Shown here: positions 14,788 through 22,429 of the stretch, one piece after another | Numbering within the stretch: the stretch's first letter is position 1 | Layout: each line of letters begins with the position of its first letter | NCBI GenBank assembly: GCA_913778455.1 | Contig: CAJYVK010000389.1 | Coordinates: 1 to 37,743 of the forward strand | Reading direction: 5' to 3' | DNA from: an uncultured Hymenobacter sp. | GTDB lineage: Bacteria; Bacteroidota; Bacteroidia; Cytophagales; Hymenobacteraceae | Length of the DNA stretch: 37,743 nt | The notes under the pieces: generated by a model | What the model was told of the DNA's origin: nothing | Database searches by the model: none | What the model saw: the letters and a program-made list of their open reading frames with translations, nothing else | Made by a program: the position numbers and the translations under genes

Positions 14788-16554
14788 CTAGTAACCCACC
14801 GCCGCGTCGTCGCCGCGCGGGTCGGCGCCGCCTTCCAACCGGCCATCGGGCAGTACCCGGATAATGTCGAGCCGGCCCCAGGGAGCGCGGGGCTTGGGGT
14901 TGAAGCCCTTCTCTTGCAAGGTCTTTTCGGCGGCGGGCGTGAGGGCCCCGTCTTCTACGTCGAGCTGGTCGGGTAGCCACTGGTGGTGCAGGCGCGGCGC
15001 GGCCACGGCCTGCTCGGCATCGGCTCCGTAGTCTACCACCGCGAGAATGCTTTGCAAGACGCTGGTAATAATGGTGCTGCCGCCCGGCGAGCCGGTGACG
15101 AGGAACAGCTTGCCGCTCTTGGTAAGGATAGTGGGCGTCATGCTGCTGAGCATGCGCTTGCCGGGCGCGATGGCGTTGGCCACGCCGCCCACGAGGCCGT
15201 AGGAATTGGGCACGCCGGCCTTGGCGCTGAAGTCGTCCATCTCGTTGTTTAAGAGAAAGCCCGCGCCGGCCACCACTACTTTACTGCCGTAGGCCCCGTT
15301 GAGGGTGGTGGTGCAGCTCACGGCGTTGCCCTGGGCATCGACGACGCTGTAGTGGGTGGTCTGGTCGCTTTCGTAGCCGGGCAGGCCGGGGCCGGCCGTT
15401 ACCTGAGTACTGGGCGTGGCCTGGCCGTTGGGGGGGAGGCTGGCGAAGCGCTGCTTGTTGTAATCCTTAGCCAGCAGCTGGGTCACTGGCACCTTGCCAA
15501 AGTCGGGGTCGCCGAGGTAGGTGGCGCGGTCGGCGTAGGCGCGGCGCTCAGCCTCGGTGACGAGGGCCACGGCGGCGGGGGTGCGGTAGCCGAGCTTGCG
15601 CAGATTATAGGGCTCCAGCATTTGCAGGATTTGCAGTAGGGCCACGCCGCCGCTGCTGGGTGGCGGCATGGTAATAACGTCGTAGCCGCGGTACTGGCCC
15701 CGCAGCGCGGCCCGCCACTTCGGCTGGTAAGCGTCGAGGTCTTGCTGGGTGATGAGGCCGCCGCCCTTCTTCATTGCGGCCAGCAGCAGCTCGGCCGTGC
15801 GGCCCTGGTAGAAGCCGGCGCGTTGCTGCTGTTGAATGCGCAGCAGCACGGCCGCGAGCTCGGGCTGCTTGAGGGTATCGCCTTTTTGCCAGGCGGCGGC
15901 CCGCACGAATACCGGCGGCGAGCCGGGGTTGTATTTTGTAAAATCGGCCTGGGTGCGATTGAGGCCAGCGGCTTCTTTTTCGGTGAGTGCCACGCCGTGG
16001 CTGGCCAGGCGCACGGCCGGGGCCACAAGCGCGGCCCACGGCAGCTTGCCTTTTTTGCCGTGCAGCGCGACCATGCCCGCCACGGTGCCGGGCGTGCCCA
16101 CCGCCAGCGCGCCGGCCGTGCTGCGGCCGGGCACCACGCTACCGTTGGCGTCGAGGTACATGTCGCGGCTGGCGGCGGCGGGGGCCGTTTCGCGGAAGTC
16201 GAGCGTGCCCGCCGGCCCAGCCTGGTCGCGGTACACGAGGAAGCCGCCGCCCCCCACGTTGCCAGCCACCGGCAGCACCACGGCTAGGGCAAACTGCACG
16301 GCTACGGCCGCATCGTAGGCGTTGCCCCCCTGTTGCATGATGTCGCGCCCGACTTTAGAAGCTTCAGGGTGAGCCGAAACCACCAGTGCGTGGCGGGCCA
16401 CTACCGGCGCAGCGGCCGGTGGGAGCTGGCTGGCCCGGCTAGCTTCGGTCGCCGGCGGGGCAAGGCGACGCGGGGCGGTTGGCTGGCCCAGGACCGAGCC
16501 AGCCAGGGTAGCGAGCAGTAAAGTAGCCGTCGAGAAGCGGGAAAGCGTATGCAT
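14788..16554 (-). CDS. ggt: Gamma-glutamyltransferase (glutathione hydrolase)
   Basis: GGT is a periplasmic Ntn-hydrolase that cleaves gamma-glutamyl bonds such as that of glutathione, and self-cleaves into large and small subunits. The protein is 588 aa with a signal peptide (MHTLSRFSTATLLLATLAGS). The large subunit shows GGNAYDAAVAVQFALAVV, GNVGGGGFLVYRD, DFRETAP and the MPPPSSGG loop. The autoprocessing and catalytic Thr is Thr399 in DQTTHYSVVD. The small subunit has LLNNEMDDFSAKAGVPNSYG, the oxyanion-hole MLSSMTPT, and GSPGGSTIITSVLQ. The C-terminus follows the family (PRLHHQWLPDQLDVE). All key residues are present, so it should be active. It is divergent from glgB, with a 74-bp shared upstream region. 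Confidence 0.95.
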   Translation of the reverse strand: MHTLSRFSTATLLLATLAGSVLGQPTAPRRLAPPATEASRASQLPPAAAPVVARHALVVSAHPEASKVGRDIMQQGGNAYDAAVAVQFALAVVLPVAGNVGGGGFLVYRDQAGPAGTLDFRETAPAAASRDMYLDANGSVVPGRSTAGALAVGTPGTVAGMVALHGKKGKLPWAALVAPAVRLASHGVALTEKEAAGLNRTQADFTKYNPGSPPVFVRAAAWQKGDTLKQPELAAVLLRIQQQQRAGFYQGRTAELLLAAMKKGGGLITQQDLDAYQPKWRAALRGQYRGYDVITMPPPSSGGVALLQILQMLEPYNLRKLGYRTPAAVALVTEAERRAYADRATYLGDPDFGKVPVTQLLAKDYNKQRFASLPPNGQATPSTQVTAGPGLPGYESDQTTHYSVVDAQGNAVSCTTTLNGAYGSKVVVAGAGFLLNNEMDDFSAKAGVPNSYGLVGGVANAIAPGKRMLSSMTPTILTKSGKLFLVTGSPGGSTIITSVLQSILAVVDYGADAEQAVAAPRLHHQWLPDQLDVEDGALTPAAEKTLQEKGFNPKPRAPWGRLDIIRVLPDGRLEGGADPRGDDAAVGY

Positions 16555-16596
16555 GCCGCAAAGTAGCCACCACTGTTCGCCTGCCGGGCAGTTGCC

Positions 16597-16604
16597 TACC
16601 TTTG
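16597..16604 (+). promoter_or_regulatory. -7 box of glgB
   Basis: TACCTTTG ends 24 nt before the glgB ATG. Its TTG is in frame with glgB and could be mistaken for an upstream start codon, but the promoter reading explains it better. Confidence 0.6.
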
Positions 16605-16628
16605 AACAGCCAACTATTCTTCTACCTA

Positions 16629-18692
16629 ATGTCTGCCGAAACCCAGGTTCCCGCCGCGGCTCCCGCGCCTGTATTGCCGCTCACCCAGGAAGACGCCTGG
16701 CTTCAACCCTACGAACCCACGCTGCTGGCCCGCCAGCAACGGCTGGCCGACCGCCTGGCCGCCATCACCCAGGAGTATGGCTCGCTGAGCAAGTTTGCCA
16801 CTGCCCACCAGCGGCTGGGGCTGCACTACGACGTGCGTCGGCGGGGCTACGTGGTGCGTGAGTGGGCCCCCGGGGCCGAAGCCGTGAGCCTGATTGGCGA
16901 CTTTAACTTCTGGAACCGGGAAGCCGACCCGTTGCGCAAGGACGAGGCCAGCGGGGTATGGGAAGGCTTTATCGCCGACGATGAAAACGGCCGCCGCCCG
17001 GCTGCCGGCTCGCGCTACAAGCTGCACGTGGTAGCCCACGGCCAGGGCAAGGACCGCCTGCCCGCCTACCTGCGTCGCGCCGTGCAAGACGAGCAGACAA
17101 AGGACTACTCGGCCCAGCTCTGGGTGCCCGAGACCCCGTTTAAGTGGACCGATTCAACTTTCCGCGTGGCCAACGCCACCAAAGGCCAGCCGCTCATCTA
17201 CGAGGCGCACGTGGGCATGGCCCAGGAGGAAGGCCGCGTGGGCACCTACCGCGAGTTTGCCGACTATGTGTTGCCGCGCATTCAGGCTGATGGCTACAAT
17301 GCCGTGCAGCTCATGGCCGTGCTGGAACACCCATATTACGGCTCGTTTGGCTACCATGTGGCTAATTTCTTTGCCCCCAGCTCGCGCTTCGGCACGCCCG
17401 AAGAGTTGAAATACCTGGTGAACGAGGCGCACCGGCGCGGCATCGTGGTGCTGCTCGACCTCGTGCACTCGCACGCCGTGAAAAACGAGGCTGAGGGCCT
17501 GGCCGACTTCGACGGCTCGGGCAACCTCTACTTTCACAAGGGCGAGCGCGGCAACCACCCCGGCTGGGACTCCAAGCTCTTCGACTACGGCCGGCCCGAG
17601 GTGCAGCAGTTTTTGCTGTCCAACCTGCGCTACTGGCTGGAGGAATTTCACTTCGACGGCTTCCGCTTCGATGGGGTGACTTCCATGCTCTACCATCACC
17701 ACGGCGAGGGGCACGCCTTCGGGGGCTACGACAGCTACTTCGGCCCGCAGGCCGACGAAGACGCCATTCTCTACCTCATGCTGGCGAGCACGCTGGTGCG
17801 CGAGCTCAAAAAATCAGCCCTGCTCATTGCCGAGGATATGAGCGGCCTGCCCGGCCTGTGCCGGCCCATCGCCGACGGCGGCGTGGGCTTCGATTATCGC
17901 CTGGGCATGGGCTTGCCCGATTTCTGGATTAAAACCCTCAAGCACCAGCGCGACGAAGACTGGGACCTGGGCGGGCTGTGGCACCAACTCACCAACCGCC
18001 GCCAGGGCGAAAAAACCGTGGCCTACGCCGAAAGCCACGATCAGGCTTTAGTGGGCGACAAGACCTTGGCCCAGTGGCTCTACGGCGACGCCATCTACCA
18101 CCACATGCAGGTGCTGGATGGCGACGGCGGTGCGGCGCGGGCCACGGCGCTGCACAAGCTCATCCGGCTCATCACGCTGAGCGCGGGCGGCGAGGCCTAC
18201 CTCAATTTCATGGGCAACGAGTTTGGTCACCCCGAGTGGATAGACTTCCCGCGAGCTGGCAACGACTGGAGCTACCACTACGCCCGCCGGCAGTGGAGTC
18301 TAGCCGACAACCCGGACTTGCGCTACCACCAGCTGCTGGCCTTCGACCAAGCCATGCTGACCCTGGCACGCGAGCGCCAGCTACTCATCAAAGGCCCGGC
18401 CACGCTGCTCAATATTGATACGGGTAACAAAGTCATCGCTTTCGAGCGTGCCGGCCTGGTGTTCATATTCAGCTTCAACGTGAGCGAAAGCTTCTCCGAC
18501 TACGGTATCCCGGTGTCGGCGGCGGGGCGCTACCGCCTAGTACTGAGTTCCGACCGACCCGCCTTCGGCGGCTTCGACCGGCTCGACGAGCAGGTAGCGT
18601 ACGATACGCTCGGGGGCGGTGGCACGGCCGAGGCCCCGCGCCTGCGCTTGTACGTGCCCAGCCGCACGGCTTTAGTGCTGGCGAAGGAGTAA
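16629..18692 (+). CDS. glgB: 1,4-alpha-glucan branching enzyme, GH13 (eukaryote-like GH13_8 type)
   Basis: The enzyme introduces alpha-1,6 branches into glycogen. I start it at ATG 16629 (MSAETQVPAAAPAPV), giving 687 aa. The nine-codon extension to a TTG overlaps the -7 box. An N-terminal CBM48-like domain (REWAPGAEAVSLIGDFNFWN) precedes the GH13 barrel: YEAHVGMAQEEGRVGTYREF, FDGFRFDGVTSMLYHHHGEG (nucleophile Asp348), LIAEDMSG (acid/base Glu402) and YAESHDQALVGDKT (Asp471). A C-terminal beta domain follows. YEAHVGM and MLYHHHG are characteristic of the GBE1-like branch rather than E. coli-type GlgB. No glgA or glgC is nearby. The stop is 3 bp from the inverted repeat that separates it from the convergent CLC gene. 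Confidence 0.94.
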   Translation: MSAETQVPAAAPAPVLPLTQEDAWLQPYEPTLLARQQRLADRLAAITQEYGSLSKFATAHQRLGLHYDVRRRGYVVREWAPGAEAVSLIGDFNFWNREADPLRKDEASGVWEGFIADDENGRRPAAGSRYKLHVVAHGQGKDRLPAYLRRAVQDEQTKDYSAQLWVPETPFKWTDSTFRVANATKGQPLIYEAHVGMAQEEGRVGTYREFADYVLPRIQADGYNAVQLMAVLEHPYYGSFGYHVANFFAPSSRFGTPEELKYLVNEAHRRGIVVLLDLVHSHAVKNEAEGLADFDGSGNLYFHKGERGNHPGWDSKLFDYGRPEVQQFLLSNLRYWLEEFHFDGFRFDGVTSMLYHHHGEGHAFGGYDSYFGPQADEDAILYLMLASTLVRELKKSALLIAEDMSGLPGLCRPIADGGVGFDYRLGMGLPDFWIKTLKHQRDEDWDLGGLWHQLTNRRQGEKTVAYAESHDQALVGDKTLAQWLYGDAIYHHMQVLDGDGGAARATALHKLIRLITLSAGGEAYLNFMGNEFGHPEWIDFPRAGNDWSYHYARRQWSLADNPDLRYHQLLAFDQAMLTLARERQLLIKGPATLLNIDTGNKVIAFERAGLVFIFSFNVSESFSDYGIPVSAAGRYRLVLSSDRPAFGGFDRLDEQVAYDTLGGGGTAEAPRLRLYVPSRTALVLAKE

Positions 18693-18695
18693 CGG

Positions 18696-18753
18696 GAGTA
18701 ATGAGAGTAATGGGTAATGGCTTTTGTAGAATTACCCATTACTCTCATTACTC
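18696..18753. repeat. Perfect inverted repeat filling the gap between two convergent genes
   Basis: 23-bp arms 18696-18718 (GAGTAATGAGAGTAATGGGT plus AAT) and 18731-18753, with a 12-nt loop. Each arm begins exactly 3 bp after the stop of its own gene (glgB at 18692, CLC at 18757). Arms consist of loose AGTAATG heptads. The T-rich ends are weak, but it may work as a bidirectional terminator. Confidence 0.9.
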
Positions 18754-18756
18754 ACC

Positions 18757-20031
18757 TCAGTGTCGCCCTTTACGCTGCTCGGCCACCTCATCGAGCCGGT
18801 GGCCCTGCTCGCGGCCGAAGCGCACGTGCTTGGCCGCCCCGATTACTTGCGAGGAATAAATTCCCTGGTGCCCCGACGTCAGGTAAGCCACCACGCAGGC
18901 CACCAAAAAGTACGCGCCCGCGTGCGAGCCAAACAGCTCCACGCCCAGCAGGGTGCAGGCAATGGGCGTATTGGCCGCGCCGGCCAGGATGGCGATAAAG
19001 CCCATCGCCGCCAGCAGGGCCAGCGGCAGTGGCACCACGAAGGAAAGGGCCGACCCCAGCGTAGCTCCGATAAAGAACAGCGGCGTTACCTCGCCGCCCT
19101 TGAAGCCGCAGCCCAGCGTAAGCGCGGTAAAAGCCATTTTGAGCAGGAAGACGTAGGGCATTTGCGGCACCTTGCCGGCCGCCACGATGGTTGCGTCGCC
19201 CAGCCCGATGTACTGCGTGCCCAGCGCCAGGATGCCTGCTGTGAGCATCAGCCCACCGATAACCGGCCGCAGCGGCGGCCACGGCACCCGCTGGAACTGG
19301 TGCCCCACCCAGTGCGTGAGAATGGCGAAGCTGCGGGCCGCTAGGCCAAACAGCGCCCCGCATACTACCGTGAGCAGCAGCCGTGAGGGGTCGAAAGGAG
19401 GGGCGTCGAGTACCGGAAACAGCTCGTAGTGAATGCCCCAGGCGCGGGTAACCCAGGCGGCGCTCACGGCGGCTAGTACGCTGGGTACGAGGGCGTCGTA
19501 GCTCACGGCGCCGATTACCACCACCTCAATCCCGAAAACTGCCCCGGCCACCGGCGTGCCAAATACCGAGGCAAAGCCCGCGCTAATGCCCGCAATGAGC
19601 AGCAGGCGACGGTCACGGGCGCTCACCTTGAAAATGCGGGTGAGCTGGTCGGCCAGCCCGCCGCCCATCTGCACGGCGGTGCCCTCGCGGCCCACCGAGC
19701 CGCCAAACAGGTGGGTGAGCAGCGTGCTACCCAGCACCAGCGGCACGATGCGCGGCGAGATAACGCCGTGCGGACTGTGAATTTCGTCGAGCAGCAAATT
19801 ATTGCCCCGGCTCGCATCGCGGCCCAGGTAATGGTAAGTCGCCCCAATCGCCAGCCCCGCCAGTGGCAGCCCGGCAATGATGGCCGGGTGCGCCTCACGA
19901 TAGTGCGTAACCCAAGCCAGCGTAACAATGAACAGCGCCGAGGCCGACCCGGCTAAGATGCCCACCACGCTGCAAATGGCCAGCCAGCGAAGCAAAAACA
20001 GTACCGTGGGCGTCTGCTCAGCCTGTAACAT
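18757..20031 (-). CDS. CLC-family anion transporter, probable fluoride-type (CLC-F)
   Basis: A 424-aa membrane protein with the CLC fold, about ten or more hydrophobic helices. The start is ATG 20031-20029 (MLQAEQTPTVLFLLRWLAIC); the much longer open frame would cross a terminator and the neighbouring gene. Diagnostic motifs are GREGTAVQMG at 114-123 with the gating Glu116, AGISAGFASVFGTPVAGAVF, and GCGFKGGEVTPLFFIGATLG. The usual chloride-filter motif GSGIP is replaced by SRGNNLLLDEIH, and GREGP by GREGT. Both changes are features of the fluoride/proton antiporter branch, so fluoride export is the better inference. No fluoride riboswitch was found in the upstream 180 bp. Ordinary chloride transport cannot be excluded. 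Confidence 0.88.
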   Translation of the reverse strand: MLQAEQTPTVLFLLRWLAICSVVGILAGSASALFIVTLAWVTHYREAHPAIIAGLPLAGLAIGATYHYLGRDASRGNNLLLDEIHSPHGVISPRIVPLVLGSTLLTHLFGGSVGREGTAVQMGGGLADQLTRIFKVSARDRRLLLIAGISAGFASVFGTPVAGAVFGIEVVVIGAVSYDALVPSVLAAVSAAWVTRAWGIHYELFPVLDAPPFDPSRLLLTVVCGALFGLAARSFAILTHWVGHQFQRVPWPPLRPVIGGLMLTAGILALGTQYIGLGDATIVAAGKVPQMPYVFLLKMAFTALTLGCGFKGGEVTPLFFIGATLGSALSFVVPLPLALLAAMGFIAILAGAANTPIACTLLGVELFGSHAGAYFLVACVVAYLTSGHQGIYSSQVIGAAKHVRFGREQGHRLDEVAEQRKGRH

Positions 20032-20089
20032 GGGCCGGAGCACGGGCCGCAGCAGGCGGTAGGGAGATTTAGGGAAAATATCCAAAATA

Positions 20090-20118
20090 TAAAAGCCCGC
20101 CGCGTAGAGCGACGGGCT
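20090..20118 (-). terminator. Terminator after the DUF1905/YdeI-type gene
   Basis: On the minus strand AGCCCGTCGC pairs with GCGGCGGGCT over 10 bp (one G-T pair) with loop TCTAC, then TTTTATATTTT. It lies between the gene ending at 20216 and the CLC start at 20031. Confidence 0.75.
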
Positions 20119-20215
20119 GAAAAAGTACGGGCCAGCGGCCCCGGGGTTGGGCGAAGTGGCGCGGAGCTTCAGTCCGCGGGCGGTAGGCTGACGATTCGCG
20201 GACGAAAAGCCCGCG

Positions 20216-20689
20216 CTACTCGCGCTTGCGGCCGATGCTGAGGCGGTAGAGCGTTTCGGTGAGGCGCTTGGCGCGGATGTCGGCATTTTTGGCCCCCTTG
20301 AGGTAACGCACGTAAGCGCGTTGCTCTAGTTTGTTCAGGCTTTTGAAAAACTTGGCGGCGGCTTCTTCCTTGGCCAGGCCGGCGGCCAGGTCTTCGGGTA
20401 GGCTCACGACGCGCTCGGTGGTATCGTGGCGCAGGGCCACGTGCAGCACGTCGCCGATAGTCTTGCCCACGGCGCGGCGCACTTCACGCGGTATCACGAG
20501 GGCGTGGTAGCCGTCGCCAAGCGGCGTAAGCTCACCTTGGTAGGGAAAGCCGTCGATGGTGGCCTGCACTGGCAGCTCTTCGTGGGTGCCGTAGCGCTCT
20601 TCTACCGAGAAGGGCGGCACGACAAATACGTCGCCCGTGCGCGGGTCGGCTTCGAGCGTCGCCTCAAATTCCTGTTCAAAATCCGTCAT
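20216..20689 (-). CDS. DUF1905/YdeI (OmpD-associated) family protein
   Basis: A 157-aa protein starting at ATG 20689-20687 (MTDFEQEFEATLEADPRTGD). The N-terminal half resembles the DUF1905 beta-barrel (YQGELTPLGDGYHALVIPRE followed by VRRAVGKTIGDVL). The C-terminal half is a YdeI/OmpD-associated helical segment (LNKLEQRAYVRYLKGAKNAD, IRAKRLTETL). Such fusions are frequent in Bacteroidota and actinobacteria. YdeI-type domains have been linked to resistance against cationic antimicrobial peptides, but no enzymatic role is established. A possible -7 box TATTTTTG (20696-20703, minus) lies only 6 nt from the ATG, implying a very short or absent leader if real. Confidence 0.75.
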   Translation of the reverse strand: MTDFEQEFEATLEADPRTGDVFVVPPFSVEERYGTHEELPVQATIDGFPYQGELTPLGDGYHALVIPREVRRAVGKTIGDVLHVALRHDTTERVVSLPEDLAAGLAKEEAAAKFFKSLNKLEQRAYVRYLKGAKNADIRAKRLTETLYRLSIGRKRE

Positions 20690-20705
20690 TACCCACAAAA
20701 ATACG

Positions 20706-20790
20706 GAGAACCAAGAACTGAGAACTTAGAACCGGGAGATGAAAAGCTGTTTTCTTGGTTCTCAACTCCCGGTTCTAAGCTCTCAGTTCT
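20706..20790. repeat. Paired heptanucleotide arrays in opposite orientation
   Basis: On the plus strand 20707-20741 reads AGAACCA AGAACTG AGAACTT and two further units. On the minus strand 20790-20749 reads six units of the same AGAACNN type (AGAACTG AGAGCTT and so on). The arrays form an inverted repeat (20714-20738 with 20766-20790, 24 of 25 matching). It begins 10 nt after the stop of the gene at 20800. Confidence 0.85.
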
Positions 20791-20799
20791 AGCCAGCCA

Positions 20800-22203
20800 C
20801 TAAGCCGCGAGCTTCGGCTGGGCATCGCGCAGGGCCTGCGCTACCGCCTCGGCCTCGGCGGCCGGGATGGTCAGCACCATGCCGTAGTGCAGCCCCAGCT
20901 CGCGGCGCAGGCGCTGGGCCAGGGCGGGCGTTTCGGCCAGGATGAGGTCGGCCCGGCGCAGGGCCTGGCGCTGAAGCTCAGCCACCCAGCCGGCGGCCGT
21001 GTCGATTGATTCGGTCTCGGTGGCGGCCAGGGCGGCCACGTGCAGCACCAAGGGCTGGCCGGTGCGCTGCCGCAGCTCCTGGGCGGCCAGCCAGGTGGGC
21101 CAGGCCGGTGCGTAGATAGCGGTAAACTCCGGCTCGGCCAAGGCCAGCGGCACGGCCAGCCGGGCGTACTGGATAATTTGATAATTCAAATCGGGCGCCG
21201 GGTAGTGCTGATCGGCCGGCCGGAGAGCTTCGTACGTTGGGCTGACCGAGGACGCTGCGGGGGGTACCGGTATGTCGGTTGCGACGGGTTCCGGCTGGGG
21301 TGCCGGTGAATACGGCTCAACGGGAGTTGCCGGGCCAGGTGTATTCTCCATATCGAGTAGAAACTCGTCGGCCAGTGGCAATTCGACTTCGCTGGCTTCG
21401 GCGTCGAGTAGGTCGGTGGTTTCAGCCAGGGCTAAGTCAGTTTCCAGGTCGGCAGCCTGGGCGGCTGCCTCGGTAGGAGGGTAGCCAGGGGCCGTGGGCA
21501 CTCCGGCTGGCACTGCCGCCGCACCGGACTCAGCGGCGGGCAGCGGCTCGGCGGCCAACGTAACCGAGGTGGCTGGTAGCCCGGCCAGCACCACGCCGAG
21601 GCCGGGCGTCGGCGCGAAGGTGGACCCGGCTGGCATTTCCTCTTGCGTTGAGTTGGCGTACGCCGAGTCGATTACCGGTGCGGTGGCGCCCACGTACGGT
21701 GCGGCGGGAGTGGCTACCGCACCTGTCCAGATGGGGGCGGGGAGGGGTTGGCCGGGGCGGGCGGACGGCGGATTTAAACTACCCAGCCGGAGAATGCGCA
21801 CGGTTTCCCAGATTGGCGGCGCGGGTGGGCTGGCCGGGGCCGGTAAGCCCGGCAGTGCGGCAGACTCCGTGTCTTCTTCGAAAGATCCTTCGGGCTCAGT
21901 AGCTTCGGCGGGCAGCGGGGCGCTGGGAGCTTCGTCGGCGTCCGCTGGTACGGGCGGCTCGGCGGCTGGTGCTTCCGTTTCGGGCATGGCGGGCTCGGGC
22001 AGGTCGGCAGGAAGCGGGAGGTATTCCTCGGCGCTCAAGCCGTCGGGGGCGTCGGCCTGGGGCACCAGCACCAGCAGCGAATCGAGGGGCGGGGCGCTGG
22101 CCTGAGTGGCTTCCACGAGGGCCCGCACGGCCGGGGTGGCCTCGTCCCACGCCAATACGAGGACGGCGATAGGGTCGGGCGAAGCAACAGCAGGCAAAGA
22201 CAT
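20800..22203 (-). CDS. Glycosyltransferase-4-like N-domain protein with long disordered insertion
   Basis: A 467-aa protein of unusual composition. Residues 12-50 look like the first beta-alpha unit of a GT-B N-domain (IAVLVLAWDEATPAVRALVE, LLVLVPQ). Residues 65-335 are Pro/Ala/Glu/Thr-rich and probably disordered. Residues 338-440 again resemble a GT4 N-domain: DLNYQIIQYARLAVPLALAE, IYAPAWPTWLAAQELRQRTG, QPLVLHVAAL and AAGWVAELQRQALRRADLIL. Where active GT4 enzymes usually have a HxHDW-type loop and HVHS, this protein has YAPAW and HVAA. The whole nucleotide-sugar-binding C-domain is absent. It is therefore probably non-catalytic, a relic or a repurposed scaffold. It is divergent from the GH31 gene and close to glgB, hinting at an alpha-glucan origin. 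Stop is TAG at 20802-20800. Confidence 0.6.
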   Translation of the reverse strand: MSLPAVASPDPIAVLVLAWDEATPAVRALVEATQASAPPLDSLLVLVPQADAPDGLSAEEYLPLPADLPEPAMPETEAPAAEPPVPADADEAPSAPLPAEATEPEGSFEEDTESAALPGLPAPASPPAPPIWETVRILRLGSLNPPSARPGQPLPAPIWTGAVATPAAPYVGATAPVIDSAYANSTQEEMPAGSTFAPTPGLGVVLAGLPATSVTLAAEPLPAAESGAAAVPAGVPTAPGYPPTEAAAQAADLETDLALAETTDLLDAEASEVELPLADEFLLDMENTPGPATPVEPYSPAPQPEPVATDIPVPPAASSVSPTYEALRPADQHYPAPDLNYQIIQYARLAVPLALAEPEFTAIYAPAWPTWLAAQELRQRTGQPLVLHVAALAATETESIDTAAGWVAELQRQALRRADLILAETPALAQRLRRELGLHYGMVLTIPAAEAEAVAQALRDAQPKLAA

Positions 22204-22429
22204 TGGCAGGATTTAACCCTGCGAATAACGGCACTACAGCCGCCAGGTTAACTGCGGGGCTTAAAAAAAATAATAGAAGCTTGGGCGAGCGAGCCGGCTA
22301 ATTCATCGTTTTAGCGCGGCGTTAGCCAGGTAAAAAAGTATCTTGCGAGCTTAACGACGCCCCCGCGCCGGTCTTGGCCGGTTACCTCGGGCTGTCGGTA
22401 GCTTTCTACTCTTATCCAGCTTTTTATAT
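22204..22429. other. Divergent intergenic region between the GT-like and GH31 genes
   Basis: This 226-bp region must hold promoters for both genes. No exact TAnnTTTG box, clear palindromic operator or terminator was seen. A short A-run (22263-22270) and an AT-rich stretch just before the GH31 ATG (TTTTTATAT) are the only notable points. Confidence 0.35.

Noticed and set aside
16602..16628. Upstream TTG start for glgB
   Set aside because: The TTG is part of the TACCTTTG promoter box and the extra nine residues are not family-like; ATG 16629 is preferred.
20032..20286. N-terminal extension of the CLC protein to 509 aa
   Set aside because: The extension crosses a clear terminator and overlaps the end of the neighbouring gene, and its translation is Ser/Ala-rich noise.
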